This document shows positions 1 to 10,600 of a stretch of 64,000 nt of DNA, piece after piece (position 1 is the stretch's first letter; each line of letters begins with the position of its first letter). The notes below the pieces were generated by a model. That model did no database searches. It had not been told where the DNA came from and worked only from the letters and a program-made list of their open reading frames with translations. Origin of the DNA: Acholoe squamosa (Eukaryota > Annelida > Polychaeta > Phyllodocida > Polynoidae). The position numbers and the translations under genes were made by a program. The DNA lies in contig OX439036.1 of NCBI GenBank assembly GCA_949317995.1, positions 26,309,854 to 26,373,853 on the forward strand, read 5' to 3'.

Positions 1-1168
1 ATCTAATATTCACTAACATAACTTTAATGGAAGAATCTTTTATTATTCCATTCGATCTTAGTGACCATAACTTAGTTGGTGCAATTATTGAAAAAGAAGT
101 ATCAAGCAAATTAACGGAGACATTCAGATGTCGATCTATGAAAAACTTCAATGCACAAGATTTAATAGATAAGTTTGTAAAAATAGATTGGAGTGAATTC
201 TATGATTCTGATAATACTGAATATTTATGGACATTCTATATTAATTCGCTAAGAGTAATTGTTGATGAATTGTCCATTTAAAACTTTTAAGATTAAAAAA
301 TCAAAAGATGATTGGGTAACCTCAGAGTTATTTGAAGAAATAGTAGAAAAAGACAAATTGTTATCACGTTCATGGAAAACTCATGATTATATTGATATGT
401 TAGCAGCTAAGAATGCCAGGTCAAATATTAGTAAAAAAATTTGTTCTGCAAGACAAAATTTTGTTTTAAATCTAACAAATGAAAATTATAAAGATCCCAT
501 AAAATTCTGGCGAGAAATTTCCAAATTGCTGCCATAAAAAAAGAGCAATAATCTAATACAGTTGACAGACGAAAATAGTGAATTTATATCAAAAGAGAAT
601 ACCCCTCAGTTTATCAACAATTTCTTTGCTAATATTGGAAATAATCTGGCTAATGGTTTTATTCAGGAATGGTCCTATTATGGTATCAACAATGTTGAAA
701 GTGAAATTAGATCGATTACTGCTACAGTTGAAAATATAGAATATTTTGTAGATGACATTTGTATTTCTAAATCATCAGCTATAGATGGTATTGATAGTCA
801 TGTATTAAAGATTATTTTTAAAATAGTCTTAAACAGCTCACTCACATATTCAATACTTCATTAGATACGGGTATTATTTCATCAGATTGGAAAATATCTA
901 AAGTAATACCGATTCCAAAAGGAGGTGATGATAGATTAGTTTCTAATTTGAGACCTATTTCTTTGCTATCTTTACCAAGCAAAACTTTAGAGAAAATAGT
1001 ACACAGGGAATTAATTAATTTTCTGGAAAATAATATCCTGTTGTCTGAAAAACAATTTGGATACAGATAAGGTAGATCAACCATTGACTCAGTGAGTAAA
1101 TTTACTGATGAAATCCTTATGAACAAAAATTCTGGAATGAATACAATGGCTACCTTTTTTGATTTAAA
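1..1168 (+). pseudogene. LINE (Jockey/CR1 type), endonuclease end and start of reverse transcriptase
   Basis: The piece begins before the window. At 27-281 the translation ends an APE-type endonuclease (the Ser-Asp-His-Asn motif at about residues 12-15). The linker and the N-terminal reverse transcriptase follow, with the motifs VIPIPKGGDD and LRPISLLSLPSK at about 900-985. The frame is broken: it shifts near 270-285 and again near 850, and in-frame TAA codons lie at 535-537 and 1068-1070. The element was therefore dead before or soon after it was split. The segment ends at a foreign insertion (1169-1852), after which the reverse transcriptase resumes. Family assignment rests on motif order and the VPQGSILGP signature further on; Jockey and CR1 groups cannot be separated by eye. 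Confidence 0.85.
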
Positions 1169-1852
1169 CTAGTGCCTTCGGCACTAGGGGGGGCAGCCTT
1201 AACCCATGATAGGAGTTTTTCTTTTGAATATTTTAAAACTTTATCACACGAAAGTGCCTCTCAGTGCAGCCCCCTGGTGTCTTACACTAGAAGCACTTAA
1301 CTTAGCGGCGCTTATCGTAGCAACAGGGCTTATCTTAGCAACGTCAAACAATTTTACACTCTCCAAGCAGATCCTCTCGGAGGTTTGAGGTTTTTTTTTA
1401 AATATCTCTGGAACTATACATCCGATATTGATATATAACCTATCAAAATGAAGCTCTTGACGCATACGATCTAGATCAACCCAGATTGATAAGTTTACTC
1501 TATCGATGATGAAGGGGGGAGGGCCGATCTATTTGAATCGGGATCCAAGATGGCGTCTATTGCAGCTTGGCTGATGGATTTTGAGGTTATATAACGTTTA
1601 CCAAAGAATAGACAGGATAGAATCTTAAAAGTAAAACCATATGACAAATCAAGTAGGTATTTCATTACTTATTCATGAAAATATTTTTGTTATCATGTAT
1701 AAGTAGCATGTTGAGTTAGCTGGCACTTTCCTCACTGGTTCACAGCCTGAGAATTTTGCTTTATCTGGTTCCCCAAGGGTACTTTACTTTAAAGCAGTCA
1801 CAAATTGATAATTTCTAACCAGCGATCTAGCAACCCATTTTTATATATAGTG
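1169..1852. mobile_element. Unclassified 684-bp insertion inside the LINE
   Basis: The LINE reverse transcriptase is interrupted between Asp-Leu and Lys-Ala-Phe-Asp-Thr. The foreign block is flanked on both sides by TAAA (1165-1168 and 1853-1856), a likely 4-bp target duplication. It opens with a perfect 8-bp-stem hairpin, ctagtgccttcggcactag (1169-1187), followed by a G run. It has no credible long reading frame; short frames at 1206-1388 and 1244-1465 resemble nothing I know. I see no clear terminal inverted repeats, so I leave the class open (short non-autonomous element). Confidence 0.55.
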
Positions 1853-2520
1853 TAAAAAAGCTTTTGATACGGTAAATCATAAAATTCTTATCAAAAAATT
1901 ATTTAAGTTAGGTATTAAAGGAAAATTGTTATATTGGATTGAGAGCTATTTGACAAATAGATTTCAATACACCTCAGTAAATGGAATTGACTCAAGTAAT
2001 GAGGCAATAAATTGTGGTGTTCCCCAGGGTTCTATTCTAGGACCTATTTTGTTTCTAGTATATATAAATGATGTTCAAAATGTGTGTAAAAATTCAAGCA
2101 TATACCTATTTGCTGATGATAGTGTATTATGTACTAGTGGTAAAATAGAAGAAATAGTTATCAATAATATGCAAAAAGATATCAACAATTTTGTTAACTG
2201 GTGTGATAAAAATAAGCTTACAGTAAATATTGACAAAACAAAATTTATGGGTTTTGGTCATAAGAAATGTTACATGAATGCTAACTTATCTATAAAAATA
2301 AGTTAATAAAAAAAGTTCCAAGTTATAAGTACTTGGGAATAATATTAGACCCAACCCTAAATTACAATCTTTTCCTTAAAAATCAAATGAAAACTGTAGC
2401 TCATAGGTCATATCAGTTGGCTAAAATTTCTAGATTTCTTAATGTTGAAAATATGTTACAAATTTATAAAGTATATATTCTGCCAATTTTTGACTATGGG
2501 GACATACTTTATGATAAAAC
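1853..2520 (+). pseudogene. LINE reverse transcriptase, catalytic core
   Basis: This continues the same LINE. It shows KAFDTVNHKIL, then the fingers-palm signature GVPQGSILGPILFLVYINDV (about 2013-2072), then the catalytic Phe-Ala-Asp-Asp at 2109-2120. After a short in-frame interruption around 2304 it goes on through YKYLGIILDPTLNYN and the thumb up to Tyr-Asp-Lys at the LTR-element insertion point (2520/2521). The frame resumes at 15377 as Asn-Thr-Thr-Asn-Leu-His-Lys-Met if one copy of the target duplication is left out, which shows that the LTR element landed inside the LINE. Confidence 0.88.
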
Positions 2521-2885
2521 TGTAATGGTTCGTATTGACTTATATGTTGGGTGGCTCTTTGGCTCGCTTACCACTAGAAATACCAACACAACACGAGTAG
2601 TTCGGGTTGGGCAAAGCCCCAGAAACCCCTACCTCTCGGGTAGGACTTTATTGCACTCTAGTCTACAGGTTAAACTGCGCGTCTGGACTGGACTAGGTCC
2701 AGTCACCTTCTGCCGCTCGTCCGGCTCCTTAGTAGGAGCTGGACGCGAGGCATGGTGCCGCCCCCTCTTGTACCAACGGGGTATCACAAAGCGACACCTA
2801 GCTGGCATAGAAGGAACAGGCACCACACGAACACGTCTCTCGGATGAACGGCACTAATATATATACGACGATACCGGCCCCTACA
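2521..2885 (-). repeat. LTR of element 1 (3' LTR in coding direction)
   Basis: 365 bp, starting tgtaatggttcg and ending cggcccctaca on the plus strand. It is identical to the copy at 15012-15376 except for one base near 2589. AAAC flanks it outside. Confidence 0.93.
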
Positions 2886-2896
2886 CCACCCCCACT
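2886..2896 (-). other. Polypurine tract of element 1
   Basis: Directly inside the LTR, the minus strand reads agtgggggtgg, the purine run expected for plus-strand priming next to a 3' LTR. Confidence 0.6.
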
Positions 2897-4395
2897 AGAC
2901 TATACCTAGGGTTAGGTGTGATTAACAAATACCTATTGTTTAGCTTTATACAGTAATATCATACACAAATAGGTAAGTCTATATATACAGTTCGTATAGG
3001 ATATAGAACATCTAGGGGCATTATAAATAATATGTACATAATGAGGCATCGTCGCATATAACCCGAGGTAATGATAATTAATAATAACGAATAGGAAGTG
3101 GCGCCTTATGCACCATCGACCTATGGTGATATGTAGTAACAGTGTTACAATAGTGTTATTATTATAAACGAGACGCATTAAAAAGTGGTAGACGAGTAAT
3201 CAGATGATATAAATAAAATTTTACAGTATTAACTAACCGACCCGAGGTGGGGTAGATAACCCGAGAAAAAATTTTGTTTGTTTTAATTACAAGAATATAG
3301 ATTTGGTATGAAAATATATTTATACAAAAATAATAATACTGATAAATATAGGTGTCCTACCAGGGTAGCAGGATCACCCTTACAATATACCGGACTTCCG
3401 GCGAATCTGGAACGACTGGTTTCTGCAGCTCCATCCGGCGACATATGTGTGGTGGCAAGCCACGTTGCTGTTGTGATGTGCCCCGATGAAGATGGGAAGA
3501 TGGAGCCCCGGGTAGGTGTGGTAATCCCTTTTGGCGTGTCGGGTTTAGCGTCCATCTTCGCTGCAGGTTACGTTCCAGATATTTAGGAGTCCAGCGTAAG
3601 GAACAGTGCCTCTGGCATATTAAATGCTTTTACCCTCGGGTACAAAGGAGACACCGTCAGATGGACACTTAAAGATCTTCTGGATCCGTGTCCATCTTCT
3701 CAGCCGACTCCACTGAGGCAGATGGAGCCGAGCTGCTACAGCTGCTCACAGAGAGGGCCGCGGAAGCCTCGCTGGGCGTATCGCTCTCCAAGCTCAAGGC
3801 CCTCATCACCGCGGATGGACTGTCCATTGCCTCGGATGCTGGTGGAGCAACCGTGGCAGTTGGAACAGTCCGGGTGACAGTAGGGGGCGGGAGCAGGAGA
3901 GCTGCCGGAACTGGCGGAGCAGCCGGGACCGGTGGAGTGGCCGGAACCGGTGGAGTAACCGGGAGCGGTGGGGCATCCGGGGGTACATCCGGTATGAAGA
4001 TAAGGGACGACGGTAAGCCGTCCCACTCCTCCAGATGTTTCCCGAATGCCAGGAAAAACTTGAGGTCAGCCTCCTTGAACCTATGTATGTATCTGGCGTT
4101 TTCAGCTTGGTGAAACTCCTTAAGCTTTTCAGCTTCCTTCTGCTGACGCCGGCAGGATTCGAGAGCCTCTTGGACTCCAGCTGCCTGATCTTGTCTTCCT
4201 CCCTCTTCTGGATTTCGTATACCAGATTGAGGGTGGCTTCAGTCATCGCCCGCCAGTAGTCGACTGACTTCTGGCGGTGCAATGCCTGCCACTCCGCCAT
4301 CAGTTCATTCTGGATGTGAACCGTTTGGACATCTCGGTGGTCAACAAACGTGTTCGGATCCTGAAGACCTGACAGCGTATCTGAAATTAGCTCCA
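2897..4395 (-). other. Element 1: sequence between extra gene and 3' LTR
   Basis: The part nearest the extra gene (about 4090-4390) codes, on the minus strand, a charged helical segment with a coiled-coil look (EIQKREEDKIRQLESKR), so the extra gene region probably has a second part here. A low-complexity Gly/Thr/Val or Ser/Arg-rich stretch of short repeats follows at 3890-3990 (gccggaaccggtggag-type units). From about 3600 down to 2897 I see AT-rich untranslated sequence and no gene. Confidence 0.5.
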
Positions 4396-7257
4396 TCAGG
4401 GGTACCCGAGGGCCCGTTGGTGAACCATGACTGGTGGAGGCGCGGTGGCTTCCACTGAGGCAGGCGGAGTACCTGCTGGAGGAGCAGACGTGCCCTCAAC
4501 CGTTAGACCGCCCCAGCCTCGGCCACCACCCGGGGAAGCTCGGGTGGACTCCAGCCCACCACGGCCTCTACCACGGGGTTTGGTCCGGCCCAGGGAGGTA
4601 AGGACCTGCGACTCGGGTCCAGCTGGCCCCACTGCGGGGAACTTCGCCGCGTACTCACTATACGTGGGGCGCTTGCCGGAAGATCCCTCTCCGGCCCAAT
4701 AGGACGAATACCCAGATGGGGGAGCGAGGATTTCGCCCCCATCATCCTGGCTGCCAGAGGCTTCGCCCGGGGGTTGTTCCGCGGGTGCAGGTGTAGTGGT
4801 GGTGGCTGGAGTCGCCGGTGTGGTTGCCTGGCTAACCGCCCTACGGGCCTGGTTGCTGGGCATATCCAGAGCCGAGACTTGTTGTCCCGACTCGCGACGA
4901 TCAGCTGGGTTAGCTGGTCTTGGCTGGTCCTTGCCACCCGAAGGGCTCACGGACCGGTCTGCTCGGGTCCTCTTGGAAGCACCGGTAGCTGTTGTTGTGC
5001 CTCCGCCGGGACCCTTCGAGCGGGCCTTGGCCTTCTCTCGCTTATCATCCCCTCGCCACTTTTTCACCTTCAGGTGCACCTCACTGGGCATCCCGAATTT
5101 TGTGGACGAGAAGTTGATTTGGAAGAAGGTCAACAAGTTGCCGCTCTTCCACGAGCAGAATCCGGTCTCGAATGCCTGCTCCTTGACGTCTTTAGCGCTC
5201 AACGAGGCCCAGTTAGCTAGGAGCTCGTTGAAGCACTTGATGGCTCGTTTCCTGGTCTTCTCCAGGCCGATGCCATGGGCCTTCTGCAAGTGCAGAGCCA
5301 TGTCTCGGCGCCGGTGAGTGCTGAACGAGCCATCACAATGTTTGCTCGGGCGGTCCCCAAGCACACACATCATCACAGGCTTGTGGTGCATGTGATGTTC
5401 AACAATGTGGCGAGTGAAGCGAGGCTTCGTCTCGAACATCTTCTCACCCGTGAGAGCCAGCTGGCATGACTCGAATGGGCACCGTCGGCGGCTGCCGGTT
5501 GGTCCCCATTGGGTCATTGCCCACTGAACTTTCGTCCGGGCCTCGTAGCTGTAAATCGACCCCAATTTGGATTTCAGCTGGTCAATCCAAATGAGGTAGA
5601 ATTTACCTACAGGAGTATCCGAGGGGCCGGACTTCATCCACTCCTCGTCATCGCTATCACCGTCCTTATTGACGGCGCCGGGACACATGTAGTGGACCGT
5701 GTCATAGGCACAGTCCGCGAAGCAGCGAGGAGTCCGTTCTTTGAACCCCTCGGCTGCATTCTTCCACATCCATTTCTGATTGTCGTCCTTCGGGACATCC
5801 GTGGTCATCTCTTCCCACGTTGTCACGGACTCCAAATCAGATTTGGCCGACTCGGGCAGTTCTGGATCGCTGTCGCTATCCTCACTGTCCGTGTAGATAC
5901 CAGCTCCCCTGCTCGCTCGGCTGGTGGTGGTGGTACCAGCCGAAGCCTTGGCAGAGGATTTGGCGCTTTTTCCGCTGGTGCTGGCAGTGGAAGCTACAGC
6001 CGAGGTGGCTACTGTGGTGGTTGAGGGTGTGGTGGTGGAAGCGGGCGCTTTCGGCTGACCCTTACCCCTCGGCTTGGTGGGGGGCGTGGGCTCGGCCGGA
6101 GACGCTTTCGCCCCGCTCTTCTTCTTCCGGCGCTGAACCTTGGTGGGCTGCGCCGGCATCTCAGGACTGGAATCCGACTCCCGTGGATTCCTGTCCTCTG
6201 TACGAGGGCTCCTCCTTCCGCTGACCGGGGAGTCAGAGTCGGAAGAGACCTTGGCTTTCTGTTGGGCCTGCTGCTTGCGATGGGCCCGGCGAGCTGCAGT
6301 GAGCTCCTTCTGCTGCTTGGCAAGCTCGGCTCGCTTTGCCTCCACAGCAGCCTGCTGGCGCGAGATGTCCTCTTCCGTGATCTCGCCAGGTGCCTCCGGG
6401 ATGTCGGCAGCTGGGTCGGTCTCGGTTGTGGACCTCTCGAAGGCGATGCAGACATCCTCAGCCTCCAGATCGCTCTCAGTTGGAGGACCCTTAGGCGCAG
6501 GTTTACGGGTCAATCGCTTGACCCGGTCGGTTTCCACCGACGACAAGGTGACTGTGGAGTCTGTATCCATGTCGGATTCGGACTCCCTTAACTCCGAGGC
6601 CTTTCGGGTGATGCCCTCGGAGATCAACACAGCTCGGGCCAGACTCTCGTTGACCGCCATCTTCTCCGCTAACTTCAGGTAGTTGCGAAGCCAAGAGACT
6701 GGCATATTGTCAGCCAACTCGTCACTGCACGAGTCCATTACCAGAGTCTTAAAATCATCTGGTATGGGCTTGGGCACGCCCTGCTCCACCGCCAATGGTC
6801 CGCATCCGAACATGGAGGCGTGCATGGGGATGTAGGTCCCCCAGGAGGTGTACACAACACCGGCCTCGCGATCGACGTGTGCCATACGTTCGATCCGAGT
6901 CTTAAATCCCGGAGGATACATTGGAATGTCCAGGACATCCACTTTGCTACCCGAAGCGGCTGCTGCAGACGAGCGCTCCGGGCGTGGTGGTGGTGGAGGT
7001 GGCATCCTCTCCCGGTCGGTGGCCTCGGCCATAGCCGAGAGCGTCCGGGCGGCCTCCTCTGTCGAAGAATCCATAGATTCCTCGACCCGAGACGGGACCT
7101 TCGGGTCCTCGCCTAGTTCCAACAGAACGTTGGCAGTTTGACGCGCGGCGTCAATCGTCCCCTGTGCCATGGCACTGAGGACGACTTCCAAATGAATTGG
7201 CGTCTGTGTTGGACTCCTCCCGAAGGATTCGTCCAACAAAAGGTTGATGTTAGGCAA
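4396..7257 (-). CDS. Element 1 extra gene after pol: large zinc-finger protein, not an envelope
   Basis: One open frame of 953 residues in the position where errantiviruses carry env. It has no signal peptide, no membrane segment and no cleavage site. Residues about 1-230 are mildly charged with a Pro-rich stretch (PPPPPPRPE). Residues about 270-480 are low-complexity Lys/Ser/Thr/Ala-rich. At about 592-660 lies a paired zinc-binding module: CPFESC, then HIVEHHMHH, then a Cys pair and RRRDMALHLQKAHG. The C-terminus is disordered, with GRGRGG and Pro-rich runs. A homologous module occurs in LTR element 2 at 28725-28945. Nucleic-acid binding is inferred from the fingers and basic regions; the role in the element's life cycle is unknown. 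Confidence 0.8.
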   Translation of the reverse strand: MPNINLLLDESFGRSPTQTPIHLEVVLSAMAQGTIDAARQTANVLLELGEDPKVPSRVEESMDSSTEEAARTLSAMAEATDRERMPPPPPPRPERSSAAAASGSKVDVLDIPMYPPGFKTRIERMAHVDREAGVVYTSWGTYIPMHASMFGCGPLAVEQGVPKPIPDDFKTLVMDSCSDELADNMPVSWLRNYLKLAEKMAVNESLARAVLISEGITRKASELRESESDMDTDSTVTLSSVETDRVKRLTRKPAPKGPPTESDLEAEDVCIAFERSTTETDPAADIPEAPGEITEEDISRQQAAVEAKRAELAKQQKELTAARRAHRKQQAQQKAKVSSDSDSPVSGRRSPRTEDRNPRESDSSPEMPAQPTKVQRRKKKSGAKASPAEPTPPTKPRGKGQPKAPASTTTPSTTTVATSAVASTASTSGKSAKSSAKASAGTTTTSRASRGAGIYTDSEDSDSDPELPESAKSDLESVTTWEEMTTDVPKDDNQKWMWKNAAEGFKERTPRCFADCAYDTVHYMCPGAVNKDGDSDDEEWMKSGPSDTPVGKFYLIWIDQLKSKLGSIYSYEARTKVQWAMTQWGPTGSRRRCPFESCQLALTGEKMFETKPRFTRHIVEHHMHHKPVMMCVLGDRPSKHCDGSFSTHRRRDMALHLQKAHGIGLEKTRKRAIKCFNELLANWASLSAKDVKEQAFETGFCSWKSGNLLTFFQINFSSTKFGMPSEVHLKVKKWRGDDKREKAKARSKGPGGGTTTATGASKRTRADRSVSPSGGKDQPRPANPADRRESGQQVSALDMPSNQARRAVSQATTPATPATTTTPAPAEQPPGEASGSQDDGGEILAPPSGYSSYWAGEGSSGKRPTYSEYAAKFPAVGPAGPESQVLTSLGRTKPRGRGRGGLESTRASPGGGRGWGGLTVEGTSAPPAGTPPASVEATAPPPVMVHQRALGYP

Positions 7258-7680
7258 GCTAACCGACAGCTAGGGGCCTGTAAACTGCCAACACTAACTA
7301 GAGCAAAAACGGGTGGCGTCTAACCACCACGAGTCTGCTCTAGTTATGACCAGTATGACGTCACGCATCTCGCCTCGCGAGATCCCGCCGTGGCTATCCG
7401 GTGACCCAGTTCCAAGCTTTCCCGCCGCACCCGCGGCGCCACCTAGGGAACTAGATCCGAACTAACATTCGACTCGACATGCGAGACGTGGCCTACCACC
7501 CGAGTGCTATCTGCTGGAGTTTGGCGGTTTATACAACGCTTCAAAGCGAATGTACCGGTTAATCCGACCGCCGCTCACGGGATACAGCTCCCCGGGGAGG
7601 GCACGTTCGACATCTCTAGCCTTGGAACGTATGTTACCCGCCTATGGCGGACAACACGCAGCAGCTCGTTGTGTACTGAG
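7258..7680 (-). promoter_or_regulatory. Element 1 spacer between pol and extra gene, with a CRE-like site
   Basis: About 420 bp without a gene separates the end of pol from the extra gene. It is GC-richer than the surrounding host DNA and contains a perfect TGACGTCA palindrome (7356-7363), the consensus cAMP-response element, about 100 bp upstream of the extra gene's start. This could be an internal promoter or just chance; a spliced message from the LTR is the alternative used by env-bearing relatives. Confidence 0.35.
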
Positions 7681-10600
7681 TTAGGTTACGGCAGACCTCA
7701 ACCGGGGACTGCGTCTAACGCCTTCGGTTAGCCTTTTATTTTTCCCGGCTTTACGTACGGCCCTTTCCGGATTCCGCTTAGCCACTGCGGGCACCTTCCC
7801 ATACGTAATGCCTTCACTCAGCGAGACATTTTTCCTCTTCTTACGATTAGGTCGTTTACTGGCCTTCGTCTTCTTTTTCACCATACCCTCGTCTCCCGGC
7901 GTCTTTCTCGGCCGGCCTCTAGGGCGTTTCGTCGGTACTACCACGCTCGGTCCACTAGGGACAGATACAGGTGCTTTGTAGCTGAACTCCCTCTCCGCCT
8001 CTTCGCGTCCCTTCCAGGGCCGAAGTTTTCCGACATTTGTCTTCCATTTCCTACCAGTTAGGCAGTCCTCAATCATCACCGTGGATTCGGAGATGACACG
8101 AATTATTTTAAACGGACCTTCCCAAGGCGTTACGAGCTTCAGCTTCTCCAGCGGCTCATAATACCTTAGGACTTTGTCCCCTACATTAAAACGAGTTCGT
8201 TTAGCATTGGTGTCATAACCCACCTTCTGCCACTTCGCACTCTTCAGCAGTTCTTTACGAACGGCCTCGTATGCCTGTTTGAACCTGTCCCTTAATGACT
8301 CCACAAACAACACAGTGCAGGGCGCCTCCGGGTCTATACCAACCACTCCATACACTAAGTCGGCGGGCATTATGATGTCCTCGCCGAACACAAGCAAGTT
8401 GGGAGTGCAATTAGTGGATGAATGGACAGTGTTGTTGTAGGCATGTACCACAAACTCACACTGTTCATCCCAGTCGTCCTGGTGGGTATTGACCAGGGGC
8501 TTTAGCACTTGTATGAGGGTTCTGTTGAAACGCTCTACCTGCCCATCCGACTGTGGTCGGTATGGGTTTGTTCGGGTCTTGCAGATGGCTAGGTAATGGC
8601 ACATTTCCTGCCATAGCTCCGACTCGAACTCCCTCCCTTGGTCGCTGTGCATCATAAGGGGAACACCCAAATGTAGCACCCAGCCTTTCACAAATGCCTC
8701 CGCGCACGTGGCGGCTTTGTGGTTAGGAAGGGGGAACACCCGAGTGTACTTGGTATAATAGTCGGTTACGACCATCATACAAGTATTATCTCGGGGCGTC
8801 GTTTTAATTCCACTGATGATATCTATCGCCACTCGAGCGAATCTGATACCAAACAATTCCTGGGATAGGGGTTGCTTACCCAGGCCGGGTCCCGGCTTGT
8901 TTTTACAGCAATCCGGGCAAGTGGCGATCCACCGAAGCAGGTCGCCTCTCATACCGGGCCAGTAGTAACGCCTTTGTAGGCGCTCTATTGACCTTTTCTT
9001 GCCGAAATGGCCACTTGTTTGATGGCCATGGCAATAATACATGATATCCCTCCTCATCGGGGTGGGTATCACTATTTGCAACAGCCTACCGTTGGTGGGA
9101 GTTGTCTTCCACCTGCACAGTATGCCGTCTCGGATCTCTAGCTCGGTCCATTGGGCTAGCAACCGCCTCGCCTCCCTATCTTCTAGGGATACTAGCGGCC
9201 TTGCCGGTTTAAAACCTGTCCGTAGGTATTCCGTTATGCGCGCAGTGGTGGGATCCGACTGTTGGAACTTCTTGATGGTCTCCGGGGACCAATCAAGATA
9301 GCTACACACAGCCTCCTCCCAGGGGATACGGGGGGTGGTATGATTAAATACCAACCCGGCTACCACAGCATTGTGGGCTCCGCAGTCATCACAAGTGGCA
9401 TTTTGGCACCTTCGGATGGGTCGTCTCGACAAGGCATCCGCATTGATATGTTTAGTACCGGGTCGGTGCTCTATTTGCTTGTGCTCTAATCCGAATTCGG
9501 ATAGGTGAGCTAACCATCGTCCTATCATCCCCTCGGCGTCCTTAAAATTAAGGAGCCACCTAAGAGACGAATGGTCGGTTCTTAAGGTAAAGTCACTTCC
9601 CCAAAGGAAATGCTTGAACTTCTTCGTATACACCACCACAGCGAGGAGTTCTCGCTTGGTGGTACAATAGTTTCGCTGTGTCTTGCTTAACGTGTTGCTA
9701 GCAAATGCTATTGGCACTTCGACTCCCCCTTGGACCTGTGAGAGAGCTGCCCCAATTGCATCATTGCTCGCATGGGTGTCTAAGATGAAATGTCCCTCGG
9801 GAGTGGGATATTTCAACACTGGTGTATTCCTAAACAAATCTTTTATTTTATTAAAAGATTCTTCTTGCTCGCTGGTCCATGGGAAAGGGTCCCGTGCCCT
9901 ACCCGGAGTCCAGTGAGCTGCATGGGGAAGCTCACACGAGAGTAATTTGGTATGAAATCACGATAATAGGAACAGAATCCTAAAAATGATCTCACCTCCT
10001 TAGCACTCGTAGGTCTTTCCCAATTTTCTACAGCTTCTAATTTTTCCGGATCCGCACTCACCCCGTTAGGAGTAATGATCCTTCCCAAGTATGTAATGTT
10101 TTTCTTAAACAAATTACACTTCTTGGGTTTAAGTTTAAGACCGTTTGATAGTATCCGGTCGAGGACCAATTGCAGATTCGCCAGGCATTGCTTGAACGAT
10201 TTGCCGAACACGACCTCATCATCCAAGTAAACCAGGCATTTCTTCCACAAAAGATCACTCAGTAAGGATTCCATCATAGCCTCGAATGTAGCGGGGGCGT
10301 TACACAATCCGAAGGGTAAGACATTATACTCGAATAGCCCCATATGACTGGAGAATGCTGTCTTCTCCTTGTCATCGGGGTGCATCGGTATTTGCCAATA
10401 CCCGGACTGTAAATCCAAGGTACAGAACCATTGGTTTCCGCCCAAGCTATCTAAAGTCTCGTCTATCCTTGGTAAAGGATATGAGTTCTTCTTAGTTATA
10501 CCATTCAGTTTCCGGTAGTCGACACAAAAGCGGATTGTACCGTCTTTCTTAGTGGTCGTACAAACGGGGCTGGACCAGGGACTCGAGCTGGGTACGATTA

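Noticed and set aside
2521-2857. Open frames across the LTRs of element 1 (both strands, repeated at 15012-15348)
   Set aside because: They lie within noncoding LTRs and are identical in both copies because the LTRs are.
4396-7257. Envelope gene
   Set aside because: No signal peptide, transmembrane segment or cleavage site; the conserved part is a zinc-finger module.
4427-7323. Many plus-strand open frames of 60-180 codons opposite the element 1 extra gene
   Set aside because: GC-rich, low-complexity shadows of the 953-residue minus-strand frame; no motif of their own.
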